From assembly GCA_025738555.1 (NCBI GenBank), contig JAOVFP010000012.1, positions 2,170,001 to 2,234,000 on the forward strand: a stretch of DNA of 64,000 nt. Direction: 5' to 3'. The position numbers and the translations under genes are program-made. Below are positions 11,821 to 25,334 of the stretch, one piece after another (the stretch's first letter is position 1; every line of letters begins with the position of its first letter). A model generated the notes under the pieces. The model was not told the DNA's origin. It did no database searches and worked only from the letters and a program-made list of their open reading frames with translations. This stretch comes from Cyathus striatus. Its lineage: Eukaryota > Basidiomycota > Agaricomycetes > Agaricales > Nidulariaceae.

Positions 11821-11929
11821 AGCATTTCATGAGTAGATTTAAAAAAAATTCAGATTTTGATCTCAGAGTTTATGGCGAGTTTTGTTGAACTAAAATTTTC
11901 AATATGAGGAACTATTATCTTGAAGATTT

Positions 11930-12530
11930 ATTTCAAATATGACCAGTATATTATTTTCGGATAAATCATGATCTTATCAAGAACTTTTCTGTAATTTGTC
12001 CAGCTTATATCTCACAATTATACTGTAAATAAGATCACAGAACATAATATCAATTAAATCTCAGAATTTATTGATAATAGATCACCAGAATTTATGGAGA
12101 TGATATATGAAAGGTGATCACAATGTATGAAGTGTATATGTGGAGAATATATATTACAGATAATTACAACTTACTCAAGATATGTGCTGAGAATATATAC
12201 CAACATTGATAACAATTTATTCAACATATGTGCTGAGATTATATATGAAAATTGAGCATAATATACACTGAAGATATATATGAGAATTGATCACAATGTA
12301 CAAGGGATATGTGCAGAGGGTATATACAAAATATGATAGCAATGTACCCCAAATGTACCCAATATAAGTGCCTTGATGATATAAAAAAATTGATCATAAT
12401 AAATTCTAAATATAATCTAAGGATACAAAAGAAAACTGATCACAACTTACTCAACATATACACAAAGAACATGTATAAAAATTGATCACAGTGTATCTGA
12501 CATTTATACTGAGAATATATTATAATCGGT
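11930..12530. repeat. Degenerate AT-rich tandem repeat, about 55-65-bp unit
   Basis: Diverged units follow the pattern AAAATTGATCACAATGTA, ACTCAACATATGTGCTGAGA, ATATATA. At least eight copies can be followed by eye. High divergence implies an old array. Confidence 0.65.
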
Positions 12531-12539
12531 GGGTAGGCA

Positions 12540-13800
12540 CATCAAGGCACACATTCCATTTATAGGAATTTTTTCTATTAATGTAACAAGATGGTATTTC
12601 AAGATGGAGGATGAGTAGAATGTAATTGGGGCATTGTGCATAAAGTGCAGGAGTGCAGGGAAGGGGAGGAGGAAGAGGTGCTACAGCAAAGTTTGCACTA
12701 TGCAAACTGTATGCAACAACAGATGGCACAGAACAAATCTGGCATCTCCAAGGCAGCACCCACAATTGCCCTCCAACAAACAAATCAAGGAGATATTGGC
12801 TCAGCTATGGATACACAGTTAGACCTGACCCCTCTCCTTCAACCATTACAACATGTTCCCAGATCAATACCCTCCAGTTGGAAGGGAAAGGGGGAGGGGA
12901 AAACATACTCAAGTTTGGTGTGAAGGTCAATGTACCCTGCAAAAATGCCTAGTAACCTACAATGAGTGAGTGATAGTCTGGCACCTATAGATACTGTGCA
13001 TTGTTCAAATCATAGATCCAACCTAATAACACCCCAGACATCGGCACTTGTTCTGCACTTACAGGCTCCATAAATGGACACTGCCAAGAGCAAACCAGCT
13101 CAGCACAAGCATCGACTGCAAGAGGGGAGGAGGAGGAGGGAGGAGGGGAAGAATGTTGGCCATCTATTGATACTGGGCATTCCATAGTGAGGAGGCAATC
13201 CATGGGGGAGTGAGTTGTCAGCAGGAATGTGGAGTGTATGCACATGTATTGTTGAATAAGACAAGTTGCAGTGGCAAGTTCTAGCAGGCTTGCAGGAGCA
13301 CTCAGAGAAGTAGACTAAAGTCTGGAGTGAGCAACTGAAATATAATAGAAGAATACAACAATGTGACTATACCTAAAGTCTGAAGTGAGCAACTGAAAGG
13401 AAGCAAACATCAGACTTTAGTCTTAACTACCAGAATTATAGCTAAGAATAGAATATCAAGTGATAAAGATCAAATGATGTCATTAATGACATCATTTGTG
13501 GAGTGAAGTGTAAAAATAGAATGAAAAGATAAAATATACTAAATGTGCATAATTACATAATGATGTGCTGAATCACTATATTCAACATGTATATGGAAGA
13601 GCACCTCCTGTGGAGGTGAAAGGGCCTAATATGGGGTTGGGACAGCATGACTGGGGGACTTCACCTGAGGTGGGCTTATCATGATCTGTGAAGTGTGTAA
13701 GTGACAAGTGTGATTGCGATCAAGGGAGGGATGGAGTGGGAGAAGACATAGGAGAGGAAGAGGGAGAGGGAGAGGGAGAAGGAAATGAAAGGGACATACA
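12540..13800. other. No confident gene; short Gln-rich open frame
   Basis: A plus-strand frame at 12636-12923 (95 residues) is rich in Gln, Glu and His. Overlapping frames of similar size exist in all phases because of GGGAGGA-rich sequence. Around 13320-13430 the phrase AAAGTCTGAAGTGAGCAACT recurs at short intervals. Nothing here supports a functional gene. Confidence 0.4.
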
Positions 13801-13822
13801 GCATGTGAGCTTGAAGGAAGTG

Positions 13823-14880
13823 CAGTACTTTACCCTCCCCCCCAATTTCCGGACAGACTCCAGATGGACAAGAAAATATCTGGAATTTCTGGGTGGACTC
13901 CATATCATAACCGGATTTTCCAGATGGAATCCACATGGAATACAGATTTTCTGGATGGAGTCCAGATGAACAAGATAATTTCCGGACAAAGTCCACATTG
14001 AGTCCAAGTTAAAAAATATTTTTTCTGGGTGGAATCCGGGTGGAATGAGAAAATTTCCAATTGATGGAAATGAAATATAACTTTGTTTTCTCATAGTCAC
14101 GTCAAGTGTGACACTGGGTGTTGAATGTGACACTAGGTGTTGAGTGTAGCACTAGGTATCGAGTGTGACACTGTGTGTCAAGTGTAACACTAGATGTCAA
14201 GTGTGACACTAGGTGTCAAGTGGTGTGATACTGTATGTTGAGTGTGAAACTGGGTGTTGAGTGTGACACTAGGTGTTGAGTGGTGTGACACTGTGTGTTG
14301 AGTGTAACACCTGTGACATAATGTGCTGAATGTGATACTATGTGCTGAGTGTGACACTATGTGTTGAGTGTGACACCATGTATTAAGTGTGACACCATGT
14401 GTTAAGTGTGACACCGTGTGTTGAGTGTAACACCTGTGACATAATGTGCTGAATGTGACACTATGTGCTGAGTGTGACACTATCTGAAAAGTAGCTGTGA
14501 TGACTGCAAAAATGTGAGACACATATTATTATGATACTGCAACACTATGCAACATTGTGTTGCCAGTGTGTCACACTCAACACACAGTGTCACAAAGTGT
14601 GACACTAAGCGAAAAGTGTGACACTATGTGAAAGGAGTGTCATTATGTAAAAAGATACTGTGACACTATGTAAAATTGACAAGTGTGATACTAAGCGAAC
14701 ATTGTGATGCCTGTGCATCACACTTGACATGTGGTGTCACACTCAACACATGGTATCACAGGTGTCACACTTGACATGTGGTGTCACACTCAACACATGG
14801 TGTCACACTTAATACATGGTATCACACTCAACACACAGTGTCACACTCAACACATGGTATTACAGGTGCAGGGAGAAGAA
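13823..14880. mobile_element. TIR element with palindromic TGTCACAC array, right end missing
   Basis: The left terminus is CAGTACTTTACCCTCCCCCC, followed by GGACTCCAGATGGA-type subterminal repeats to about 14060. From 14095 to 14500 the array reads GTGTTGAGTGTGACAC, and from 14560 to 14880 it reads the reverse, GTGTCACACTCAACACA, so the satellite forms an inverted pair centred near 14540. No GAG-type terminus was found at the right side, so the element is truncated or recombined. Confidence 0.65.
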
Positions 14881-14899
14881 GAAACATTGGGTGCTGAGG

Positions 14900-17800
14900 A
14901 TGGGGCATTCAGGCCAAGGGAAGGGTGGGTGGTCAGGGAGAGTGTAGAGTGTATGGACTAGGTGGTGCAGCATTGTTTCCTGCTGATGTGGAGGGACCGA
15001 GTGCAGGGCTAGGCAAGCTGAATTGGTGGGTATGGCTTGTGGGAGTGAACATGGTCTGTAGATGTGAATGTAAGCATGTGGAGGGAAGCATTGGGGAGGG
15101 GGCTTGGCAAGAAAAGGAGGGAATGAAGCATGCAAGTTTTTGTGTAATGTGCCAGTGGCCAGAACATAGAATTTGTTATTCATGTAAGCAGGTGATACAT
15201 GATTGCAAGTCTTCTATGCTACTTCCTTTTGCCCTTCGCTAATATATTATATGCAGTCAGCTTTTTTCCTTCATCTCCACCTTCAGATGCATCAGAAGAG
15301 CTCTGGTATGAGCATAGCATACACAACAAGACAAGAGCAATGCTTGTAAAAATCCTAAAGCAATTGTTAGGTTGTGGCAATTTCTTTGAAGGGGTTTACA
15401 TATATAGTGGTGAAGTCACATCTGAATTAGACATATTGGAGGAGAATCAGCTTAGCTGAATACCAGGTTGTAAATACATGGGTATCCCCTAAGCAGCATT
15501 GTTTACTTTGTAAGGCAAGCCGAGGATGGAGGGGTCATAAAGTCTGAGTGACAATACATAAAATGTTTGCAGTTCATTGGAATTATTTGAGGGCCACAGT
15601 GGAACACTGTGTGTGATCACATGGTTCTACCCATGTGTAGATACATATGGAACCAATGTCGATTTGGGAAGTTTGGACCAGGAAAGTTCTCCTGTCATAT
15701 TGCTGATATAGAATAAGTATTGTGTATCAAGAGGAAGAAGGAACAAGAGGAAGAGAAGGAATGAGGATGGGAAGAAACGAAGGAAAGAATATGAAAGGGA
15801 GGGTGAGACACCTGACAGGCATACACTACCTATAGCAGTCGATTTTAGCTTTTCTATTATATATATGAGTACTCATCAAATGGTAACAAACATGGATTAG
15901 ATCATAGGATTGGAGTCGAGACCCGAGCTGTCAGTTATAGTACTACTAAAAGTACACTCACCAAGGGTATTGTTAACATAAAGCCTAAGGTAGTACTGCA
16001 TACAGAAGCAGAGAGATAAAGATGGCGAGAAACTCAGTGACTAAATGAATAACAGCCAGAAACATGTCTGGCGATGCGCAAAGGTCACGAGACAAGACAC
16101 AATCAATATCCAAGAGAAGCAAGTGATGATGGGGCGCCTTGCCAGGCACCTTGGTGAGTCCTGAAGTCCTGAGTCAACTGATCAACTTCTCTTGGAGAAA
16201 CCAGTGAAGCGAGACATAGCTAGATTAAGTGATGTACCCTGAACCCTGATCGACACCTGAGCTATTCTTAGTACATCCATGTATAGCCAATCCCATATCA
16301 ACCAAAGGAATGTGTGTGGCACCATATCCCCCGTCATGCAACTCTCTATGACAGACACTTGACCCCCTATCCAGTATGCTCCGTGAGCATATAGCCTTCT
16401 CTTTGCAGTGATATTGTGTACCATGCCTAGTACCCCGAATGTAACTATCCAGTAACTATACAGTACCTTCAGCCACCGTATTTCCAGCAGTATATAAAGT
16501 AGACAAGATTTGCCATGTACAGCAAGATATCCCCTGCGCAGCTTCTGTTATAAAGTACTTTGATGTAGTGTAGTGAAATAAAGTGTATTTTCCGAGATCA
16601 TTGATTAGTAATTTGACTTGAGTCTAGTAAGAAGAAACCGCAAACTCATAGAGAATTGCATGTTTGCCTCATATATAGCCAGAGATGTTATCTAACCACT
16701 ACTTAGTTATTCCTTAACCTTCCTATACATCCCCCTTTCACCCCCTTTTGCCTGGAAGCATCCTTAATACCGATCTTCTGTGAAATTCCCTTCAAACTTG
16801 CCACCCTGTTACATTGTTTTAGGAGTAAGTAGTTATTATTACATAATATAGCTACTATCACCCTGTTGTAAACATCTCTAACCTCTTAAGGGTGGACTTA
16901 CAAGTGACCACTATAGCAATAAATTGAAACCTCGATGAGTATGCCCCCATGATACAGAAATTGACAGATTATCCACAGTATTTTTGACCCTGGAACAACC
17001 TACCACACACTTGAAGAAGTCCACTGCATGCATTGTCACTAGTAAAGGGTAGATTTCATATGTAGACAACAGCTTAGCAGATTCAGTGAGTTACATGTTG
17101 AAAAGGCGATGAGATGTGGACAGGCAGTGAAATATGTGCCCAAATTTATCACATCTCCTGATACGAAGCCAGGTGCATTGTATAAAGTCATGGGCAATGA
17201 ACAGCATGTGGTAAAGCAGTTGAATATCCAAGAAGTTCGTGCTGGGGTGAGTTGTCTATGAGTGAACGAGTGCTACTAGATAGTAGAGGTTATGAAGGCA
17301 GAGGGGCAACATGATCGGATGTCAAAGCTAGGTTTGGAGGGGGTTATGTGTTATACTCACTAATAAGTTACTATCGGTTGAGGGGGAGCCCTCTGATTTC
17401 TCAATCTTGCGAGTTGTTCAAATGGCAAGTGTGTCCTTGACCATAGCCAGATAGACATCCACCCCCGACACCTGATTGCACAGGGTATATTGAACAGAGT
17501 GTGAGACAGGCATTATACAGTAACAGTTGGCAGCCCTACACAGTTTGGTATGAGACTAAGACACTGTGCTGGAAGTATATATCCCTTAATTATAATTACA
17601 AGTCCTTGTCATCTTATCAGAACCTTGCTGGTGGTTAAACTTATAAGGCTTGAAATCACAAATATTTGGCTTGCTATCAACATGTGAGTACTACTTGATA
17701 CTATAGTACTGTAGCGGCCCAGGCTGGCACTTCAACAAAGCTTTGAGAATCTGTCTACATTTCTGCCATCTGTTCTGACATACACTTAATTTAGGGGGAT

Positions 17801-17990
17801 ATAATTAAGTGTTGCACTGGTGATCATTCTTATCCTATACCCTGGCTGAATGTGACCTGTTGCAGTTCTGATGGCCACTTTGTTTGCAATGATGGCCATC
17901 CTCCAGGTGCTACAGAAGGTATGCCTTGGAAGTGTAAACTCTACCCAGCATTTCACTTTCTCTTCCGCCACTTTACCATGGAAGACTCCC
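14900..17990. other. No recognised gene; one promoter-like segment
   Basis: Short plus-strand frames at 14925-15242 and 15199-15459 lack recognisable domains. Near 16490-16590 a TATATAAAG box, a pyrimidine-poor spacer and AATAAAG resemble a compact promoter with a poly(A) signal, as in an LTR. I could not define LTR ends or a target duplication. The remainder shows neither repeats nor coding structure. Confidence 0.35.
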
Positions 17991-17999
17991 CAGTGGATT

Positions 18000-20150
18000 G
18001 GCTGCCTCTCAGTCGTGACTCATTGACTTGAGGTTCACATTTCCTTTCTTCTAGATCTTGCACTTTCACCTTTCTTTTTCCATTCATGTTCCTTGCCTTC
18101 CTCAAGTGGTCTCCTGTTTTGCTTCTGCATCATTGGAGACGAAATCTGACTACTCTACATTTGCAGACAGATTCAGATGTTTCTCATATTGAATCTGCGT
18201 GCTTGTACTGGTTAGGAGGAAATGTTCAAGTTTCTACCTCTGGTTTGGTTATTGAAGGGATTGCTGGTACTGCTCTAGGCTCCATAGGGCCATACCCCAG
18301 CATTTTACTTTATCTGCAGGAGTTTTTACTGCAGAAGACTCTTTGGGTTGGGGGATGAGGGGAGAGCTGTATCATCAATAAGTTGAAAGCAGTAGTTTGC
18401 CATTGGTGAGGTTGCATGTCGACCAGTATGTTTGGAGTGTACTCAACTGAATCATTCAAGTCGTATGATGGCCTGTTCATGCTGCACCATTCAATCATGG
18501 CATGTTGATTTTAGCCATGTTATGATTATCTAATCTCTAGTCAAATCATCTGGCTATAATTCACATGCATCCTTTCATAAACTCATTGGTAGGTTACAAG
18601 GGCCTTTGTCCTTTCATAACATTTATTGCATTAGTATTATGCAATATGTTATGACATGTGATATGATATTTCCTTTGTCTTCCATTTTAATATTTCAAAA
18701 CCATTCTTCTGGATCGTTGGCTCTACATTACTATTCTCTACCCTCCCCCCTGCCACTTTCAAGCTCTGCTGCGCTCTCTCACCACAATGCTGGTGTCTAA
18801 CAATGACCTGCCCATCGAATGTAAAGTGGTTCCCAGGGGCTTCTATATCAACAAGAAGGATCATGTTAGATCCATAAAATACTCCCAGGATGGCAATTAT
18901 TTTGCTATGTGAGATGAAGATGGTAATGTTGTGGTACATTGGTAGTCACTTCCTTGCCTTTTGTTCTCTTAATATTCATATGTCAGAGACAGGTCCACCT
19001 GGAACATGGTAGCAGAATTTAATGCCCACACATTACCTCTCCTGGTGCATAACCAGAGAAAGCTCATTGAAGAGCAATACAGCTCTATTCAGCACATCAG
19101 GAAGCAAGTGATAACTGGAGTGGAGCAAGCAGAGGTCAATGAATCTGCTAACGAGAAACATCAAGATCATCAAAAGGTATGCATGGCAGAGGTTGATCAT
19201 CTTGGATGAACACACATTGACTTTGTGTTTTAGGTTTATTATACCCAAATGTCGTCTTTACAAGCTGCCTTCATTGTGGCACTTGTATGTATTTTTTTTC
19301 ACCCCCTTTTGAATATTATAGTGTATGGTGTACCATCCATCTATTGTGTTCTTTCAACCAACTGTTAAGTAACATGTCAAATATACTTTTTATCACATGT
19401 CACGATGCCACATGAACAGAGGTACAAGGAAATCAAAGGGAAATTATTTAAAACTATAAAATAAGATCATCGCTATATATTTGTGAAGATTTTGGCTACA
19501 AATCGTTTAGTGGTGAGCAGATGCTAAGTATGACTACAGTCCGAGATCTCTAGATAACATTTTGTTATGTTTGTTACAATTAGAAATCAGCCACTTACCA
19601 TAATAAATCCAAACTGTCTGTGTACAAACATATCACAATTCAAATATTCACGATTCACCCCTCTGGATTACAGCCACTATTCAACATTCTTAATTTACCA
19701 GCTAGCCACACTATCCATGGTTTTGTGGCACTGTTTGCCTAGAAACATAGTGTATATGTGCTAGCTTTGGTAGATTGCCCCCTCTGCTTGTTGTTTCTCA
19801 CATAGGATGCATATGTGGACTACTCAATGGGATGTATGTTGAATTCTTCAATAGATGTGCACTGCTTGTGCTACTCATTAAATGGAATTGAGTGGACATG
19901 GCGCTACATGCAGTTGATTAGGGCTGCTCACACAAAAATGTCTTTGTGTCTAAGAAATACCCTGCCTTCGGACTGTTCTTCTATGGTGCACGTCACTTAG
20001 TCACCGCTACTTTTGTGCAAGGAAATGTCACCTGATATTTCTCATGCAAACTGACCCCATTTTCTTATTCTTCTTGTAGAAATGCTTGTTTTGATGAACA
20101 GAATAATTCTACTAAACGGTTTGTCAAAATTCCCAAAACTGAGTGAGTTA
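18000..20150 (+). pseudogene. Possible multi-exon relic with one WD40-like repeat
   Basis: At about 18800-18945 the plus-strand frame reads VRSIKYSQDGNYFAM, stop, DEDGNVVVHW, which has the shape of a WD40 repeat with a premature TGA in the middle. Next, 18985-19180 encodes a polar helical segment (HNQRKLIEEQYSSIQHIRKQ) ending at a GTATGC donor, with an acceptor TTTTAG near 19231. Further open stretches lie at 18086-18358 and 19810-20000. The order and strand are consistent, but frame breaks are frequent and no full WD40 propeller is present. The match is by pattern only. Confidence 0.3.
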
Positions 20151-20459
20151 TATTTTTCACACATCCCAGATTTTGCCGGATTACTATATTTGGAAGTTAA
20201 TTACTATAATTGGATATGATTAGTCATCAATCTTATGTATCGAAATTTGTCAAGGAAGCTATGGAAGTACTACATTACACCTTACGATCTACTCCATTAA
20301 TGAAGCTGCGATATTATACAGCTAAACGGACCCTCAAAACCTTCATAAAGTTGAAGAAAAAAAGTCAAAATTTCTCAAAATTTTTCGCGGACCATTTTTG
20401 CCACTGCACAAAACTAGCTGTGACTAAGCGATGTGCACCATAGAGTCCAGAGTTTAGCA

Positions 20460-20720
20460 CAGATACACATTGAATCCTTCGTTACATTTTCCTCACGCAT
20501 CATGATTGTCACACATATTCCCGCACCTCACAAATTTCCCATGCATCACATATTTCACGCTTTTCATGTGTGTCACGTGCGTCACATTTGTCACACTTTT
20601 CACATTCTTACATTTGTTATGCTTTGAAATCTTGCCTTTCTTGGGTATTAATCTTTTGATTCACATTACATGTCCTATGTGTGTCATTACATTTCTCACA
20701 GCATTACATTTGTTATGCTT
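20460..20720. repeat. TGTCAC-type minisatellite
   Basis: Units such as CACACATATTCCCGCACCTC, TTGTCACACTTTTCACATT and CACGTGCGTCACATTTGTCA are diverged relatives of the array at 14-400. No gene present. Confidence 0.75.
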
Positions 20721-21529
20721 TGTAAGTATAACACTCATCATGTTCTTAGTATAGGTGGCAAATTGAAAACTATATTAATGGATGGATACTCAGCAATAGT
20801 ATGTGCATGGACCACTTCCTGATGCTGTCTGAGTTGTTACCTGATTCAATCTGCCAGTAGTCATATGCTTACCACAAAGATTAAGCCAGGCATGTACAAA
20901 GATAAGCAATATTTATCAGAGACACCATCACATACAGCAGTATAGAAGTGAACCTGATTGTCATGGAAGAAGTTTCTGGGTTGAAGGAAATTCTAAAACA
21001 AAGAATTTGTGAGTTGATAGCACATCCATATATCCAAATGTACTAGCAAGGGAAAGTCACCTCTATTTAATGAATGTAATGTACTGTACTTAAATATGTA
21101 CAGAACAATGGTAGTGAGCTGAGTATTAAAAAAAGAAATAAGCCCAATTCTATGGTACAGGCAATCTGCCTGCTCCACATTGTGACACAATATTGGTAAG
21201 AGTGGAGATAGTTTACATTACCTCTCTGTATCAATAAAGTAAACTGTCATGTAGTTATATAAAGTAAGCAGATATGCAACTCAATAATGTGTATTGAAGA
21301 TATCAGTATAACCAATAGTGATACAAGAATCATGATCATCTAATAACTGAGATATGTAAGTTTGATGTGATGTAGAGTTACATAGTTTAATACCATTATA
21401 TCATATCTCTAGTCTTGATTGTAAAATGTGGATGAACTTACATACACACTACATTTTTCATTCTGGTTGCTTCTTACCGTTAGACTTCCATAATTTACTA
21501 ATTGTAATATCCCAAGTTATAACCTTCAA

Positions 21530-21765
21530 TTTGTATGTGACAAATGTGACATGTGAAAGAATGTGACAAATGTGATGTGCATAACTAACATGAAGTGCGG
21601 GAATATATGTGACAATTGTGACGAGCGAGACAAATGTGACACATGGGAATATATGTGACTAATGTGACATGCATGAAGAATGTGACATGCGGAAAATATG
21701 TAACGCGTGGGAAGATGTGTCACAATCGTGACATGTGAGGAAATGTGACAAATCCATACAATAGC
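21530..21765. repeat. TGTCAC-type minisatellite, inverted orientation
   Basis: GTGACAAATGTGACATG and GGGAATATATGTGAC units repeat every 20-40 bases. This is the reverse-complement orientation of the 14-400 and 20460-20720 arrays. Confidence 0.75.
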
Positions 21766-21769
21766 CATT

Positions 21770-21901
21770 GATTGCTTATAATTGCCTAACCATCCATACT
21801 AATATTCAATTATTAAAATTAATGATTGTTTATGATCACCTCACCATCCATACAATAATAATATTCAATTAGAAAAGATCAATGATTGCTTATGATCACC
21901 T
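21770..21901. repeat. AATATTCAATTAG satellite, left of module A
   Basis: Two to three units carry ATTCAATTAGAAAAGATCAA followed by TGATTGCTTATGATCACCT. The same satellite resumes at 28180, so module A was inserted into this array. The last 8 bases, GATCACCT, are the target duplication. Confidence 0.85.
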
Positions 21902-22284
21902 GAGGTCTTTACGCTCGCCCCCCCATTCCATTCGGACTCCGTGGATTCCATGGACTATCTGGATGGACTTCAAGGATTTTCCGGATAGTCTGTGGAATCC
22001 AGCCAGACTCCAGCTGGACTCATTTTGACTGCAAGTACAGCCAATCTGTTCAAATCTGGTCCTGTTCCAGTCCACCTGGAGTCTGCCAGGAATTCTTTCA
22101 TTAGCTGGAGTCTGGCAAGTTTAGCAGGAATTCCGGCGGACTAAATCTGTTCGGAACTCACCTGGACTCCAGTTGGAACTAGGCAGACATGGACTCGTTA
22201 TTAGTTACTATTAGTATTACTAGCTTTTATTAGTATTAGCTACCTTTTATTAGTATTAGCTACCTTTCATTTATTTCTAGTAAA

Positions 22285-22385
22285 AATATGCAACGAGTAG
22301 GAATCAAACCCAGATCGAACAGACAAGTCATGTGGACAACACGAACATACGTGTTACCGATACACCAAAGGGTCATATATTTCAT
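22285..22385 (-). other. tRNA-like (SINE head) sequence
   Basis: Read on the minus strand, TTGGTGTATCGGTAACACG resembles a tRNA A-box/D-arm, and GGGTTTGATTCCTAC resembles a B-box/T-arm at about 60 bases distance. The acceptor stem does not pair well and no CCA-adjacent structure is evident, so this is a tRNA-derived relic rather than a tRNA gene. A similar plus-strand copy lies at 41868-41950. Confidence 0.45.
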
Positions 22386-22849
22386 AGAGACAATATGCTA
22401 GATAATCACCATATATTTCACTTTCCTAAAATGGTATGTCATTTTTCCCACCTCATTTTTTCTTTCTCTCCCACGTCAACGTGTCAAGCTCACATCGTCA
22501 CCCTTCCCACATTGTCGCCTTCTCACGTCATTATCTCACACTCTCTCCCATATCGTCACCCCAAGCCCCCTTCGCACGTCAGCACCTCGAGACTCCTTCA
22601 CACATTGTCGCCTTAGGACCCCTTTCCATGTCGTCACCCCATGCCCACCTCCCATGTTGTCGCCCAAATCGACTCAAGCGCAAGATTGATAGCATAGCAA
22701 GATCAATAACGTAGGGTATAGGCACTGAGATGTGAACAGTTGCGCGTGGGTGGGCCGCATGAAAAACTATAGGTATGTATTTCCCCCTCCTTTCTCCCTC
22801 TTCTCTTCTCACTACACGACAACGGGCACTGTTTATAGGTGCGCCTCTC

Positions 22850-23470
22850 ATCATCCCCCTCCCCTCCTCGTCCTCGTCTTGCAAGTGATGAGGACGAGTG
22901 CTCTTTGCACTTTCACTGCCACCTCATCTGGCAAGTGACGAACGTGCGTGCATCCATGCGCACATCGCCCTCCTCTCTGCCCCAAGCATCCTCCATCCCC
23001 CCATCGTTCTCCCCCACCTTGTCTGGCTAGTGACGAGTGTGCGTGTGTCGCCACACACGTCCCTCTCCTCTTCACCTCATATGTCCTCCATCCTCCCGTC
23101 ATCCTCTCCCTGCACGTTCCCTTCATCTTCCCCTCCCATGGCTCTCGTCTCGCAAATGACGAGCTTGCCATCCCCCCCTACTCTGCTGCCTCCTCATCTC
23201 GCAAGTGATGAGGAGGATCTCTGCACTTCGTCTCGCAAATGACGATTGTGCGTTCCCCCTCCTCGTCTCGCAAATGACGAGGACAAGCATATCATCCCCC
23301 CCCCTCATCCTTGTACCCCCTCCTCCTCCTCCTCGTCTTGCAAGTGACAAGGACAAGCACTTGTCCCCCCCTCCTCCCACGCCTTGTCTCGCAAGTGATG
23401 AGGACGAGTGTGCCGTCCCCCCCTCCTCTGCTGTCTCCTCGTCTAGCAAATGACGAGTGTGGTCCCACTG
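22850..23470. repeat. CTCGTC minisatellite in the 5' region of module A
   Basis: About ten copies of CTCGTCTCGCAAGTGACGAG, each an interrupted palindrome (CTCGTC/GACGAG), are separated by C-rich spacers of 20-50 bases. Long open frames on both strands here come from the low-complexity composition. The array lies between the left terminus and gene X. Confidence 0.75.
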
Positions 23471-23785
23471 TTCTTTCCCCCTGCCTCCTCCCCCTCCTTG
23501 TTTCCATTGTCTCTGTTGTCCACTTTCCCCCCCTATCACGCTGTCCCTCCCTCCCCTTCTCCCTTTGTCTTCATGCATGCTGTCAACAGGCCGAAGTAGA
23601 TGGAAGGCTGTGTCTCCTTAAAATAGTTAGATAGTAATGTTGTATAGCCAATGACATGTAATATATATTTAGTTATGTTCAATGTAGCCTATAAAAGGCT
23701 GTATATTCAACCCCCCCCTCCTTCTCAACCCTCAACCACCACCACTATCTTGCTATCTCAAAGCATTTTAACACTTCTACACACA

Positions 23786-25334
23786 ATGGCTCCTCGTTGT
23801 TCCACTCACTCTGCTACAACTCAGGCTTCTAGTATTACTCCTACTGAGTCTGCTCTCTGTCAGTTGCTACACATGAAACTTGTAGCGAGTCTCGCAAGTG
23901 TGGTACTTCTGCTGCCAATCTTACAGCCCAACCACCAACAAAGAAGCAGGCCACAACCAACAAACCTATTACAGATAATGAGGAGAGTGAAAATGTGCAG
24001 GAAAAACAGAGTAAAAAAGTTGTAAAAGCCAAGAAAGCCAAAAAAACTCGGTATGGTTTCATAACTTTCTTTCACTGCCTTGCTAATATTTTTTAGAAAA
24101 ACTTCAGAACAGAAAAGAGCTGAGGATGCTGCTGCAGATGAAGAGGGTGTACCTGACCTTACTGCATATGTATTACATATATTTATACAATATTTATGTA
24201 CTAATAATACTTAGTGCTGAAAGGGTGCTGGAGGAAAGTGGCCTTCCTGTAACCCAAATGCTGCTGACTTTCACAGTGCTGCTGAAAGCACTACTGTTGG
24301 TTTAGTTAAGGGGCAAGTATGGCTGTATATGTCTAATGCAGATCCAAGTACTGTTATGGTACCTGGAGTTGCTTCATTTACATTGAAGCATAATCTTATG
24401 GCAACCATTGGACCTGTCTTGAAGAAACTCAAAGACAGAGCTGAACATTTCTTTAGTATGTTTTCTTTCATATTTTATTCATATACTAATATCATTTTAG
24501 CTGCTGATCGCTGTTTGTATGTTTACGAAAGTAAAGCCTGGAACATTCTTGGAAACTTTGAGTCTGCTGTCAAGGACGATCAGGAAGTTGACTGGCTAAA
24601 GATAGATGGCAAATTTATTTTGCCAATTCTGAGTGTAGCTATATATTTTATTCTTTTATTCTTGTACCATTTACTTATATTGTGTTGCTTTATAGTCTGG
24701 ATTTCAGCCAAATGCACCACTTTCCCTCGATATTGAGATGTATTCCATTCAGTCTAAGTCAGCTGGAAGCTCTGCAGCTAGCTCTCATGCCGTTTCTCGC
24801 TCTCACACCCCTTCTCTTGTTCAAAGAGGTGGAATCTCAGAGCAACGTACTGAGGAACTTATTGATGTTCTAAAGATTCCTAGGGAAATTCTTGAGAGTA
24901 CTGCACCTGGACTTCGAGTCACATATCAGAGGTATCTTGCCTGTATAAAGGCAGTTTCCGACCACAACACTATGGACAAGAACAGGACTTGGCCAGTTGC
25001 CAAGGCCACAAAGAAAGAAATTGTCACAGTCTTTGTCTCATCTTCAGCCTGGTATGAGAACTATTCAAACTTTGATAAGATTGCAGATTTTCCAGCAATG
25101 CAGTCTTGGTTGGCTGAAGATCAGGATAGTCCTACTGATCTAGACCTTTGGGGCTTTGAGAGAGATTACTACACATTTTTGGATTTGAAAAGATGGCTTA
25201 AGGAGAAGAAGGAAAAAAGGAAGGGAAAGGGAAAGGGAAAGGGAAAGGGAAAGGGAAAGAGCAAGGAGAAGGGATGTAAGGATGAGAAGGCTCATGAGGA
25301 TAAAGAGAAATCAAGTTCAAAGAAGCACAAGTAA
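23786..25334 (+). CDS. Gene X of module A (unknown protein with Lys-rich tail)
   Basis: The likely start is the ATG of MAPRCSTHSATT at 23786. Short introns can be placed at about 24049-24096, 24170-24213, 24457-24500 and 24633-24702, each with GT-AG borders. Exons encode a basic segment (KKVVKAKKAKKTR), an acidic segment, a globular region with LVKGQVWLYMSNADPS and RAEHFFxADRCLYVYESKAW, a Ser-rich stretch, and a conserved helical domain (RTEELIDVLKIPREIL to WLAEDQDSPTDLDLWGF). The tail is almost pure Lys/Gly/Glu (KGKGKGKGK), like a nuclear or nucleolar targeting tail. One apparent frame shift lies near 23875. Related proteins are in modules C and D. I know no function for this family. Its constant position upstream of the CxC protein suggests a role in the transposition machinery (inference). 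Confidence 0.6.

Noticed and set aside
13823..14880. Complete TIR element
   Set aside because: Only the CAG-type terminus is visible. No GAG-type end or repeat of the flanking AGGAAGTG was found, so it is listed as truncated.
15930..16815. Possible LTR around the TATATAAAG and AATAAAG signals
   Set aside because: Ends starting TGT and finishing ACA could be chosen, but no duplication, second copy or adjacent coding sequence supports them.
22436..23634. Overlapping 60-150-residue frames on both strands
   Set aside because: The sequence is a C-rich minisatellite, and all frames on both strands stay open because of low complexity. No consistent domain or intron pattern.
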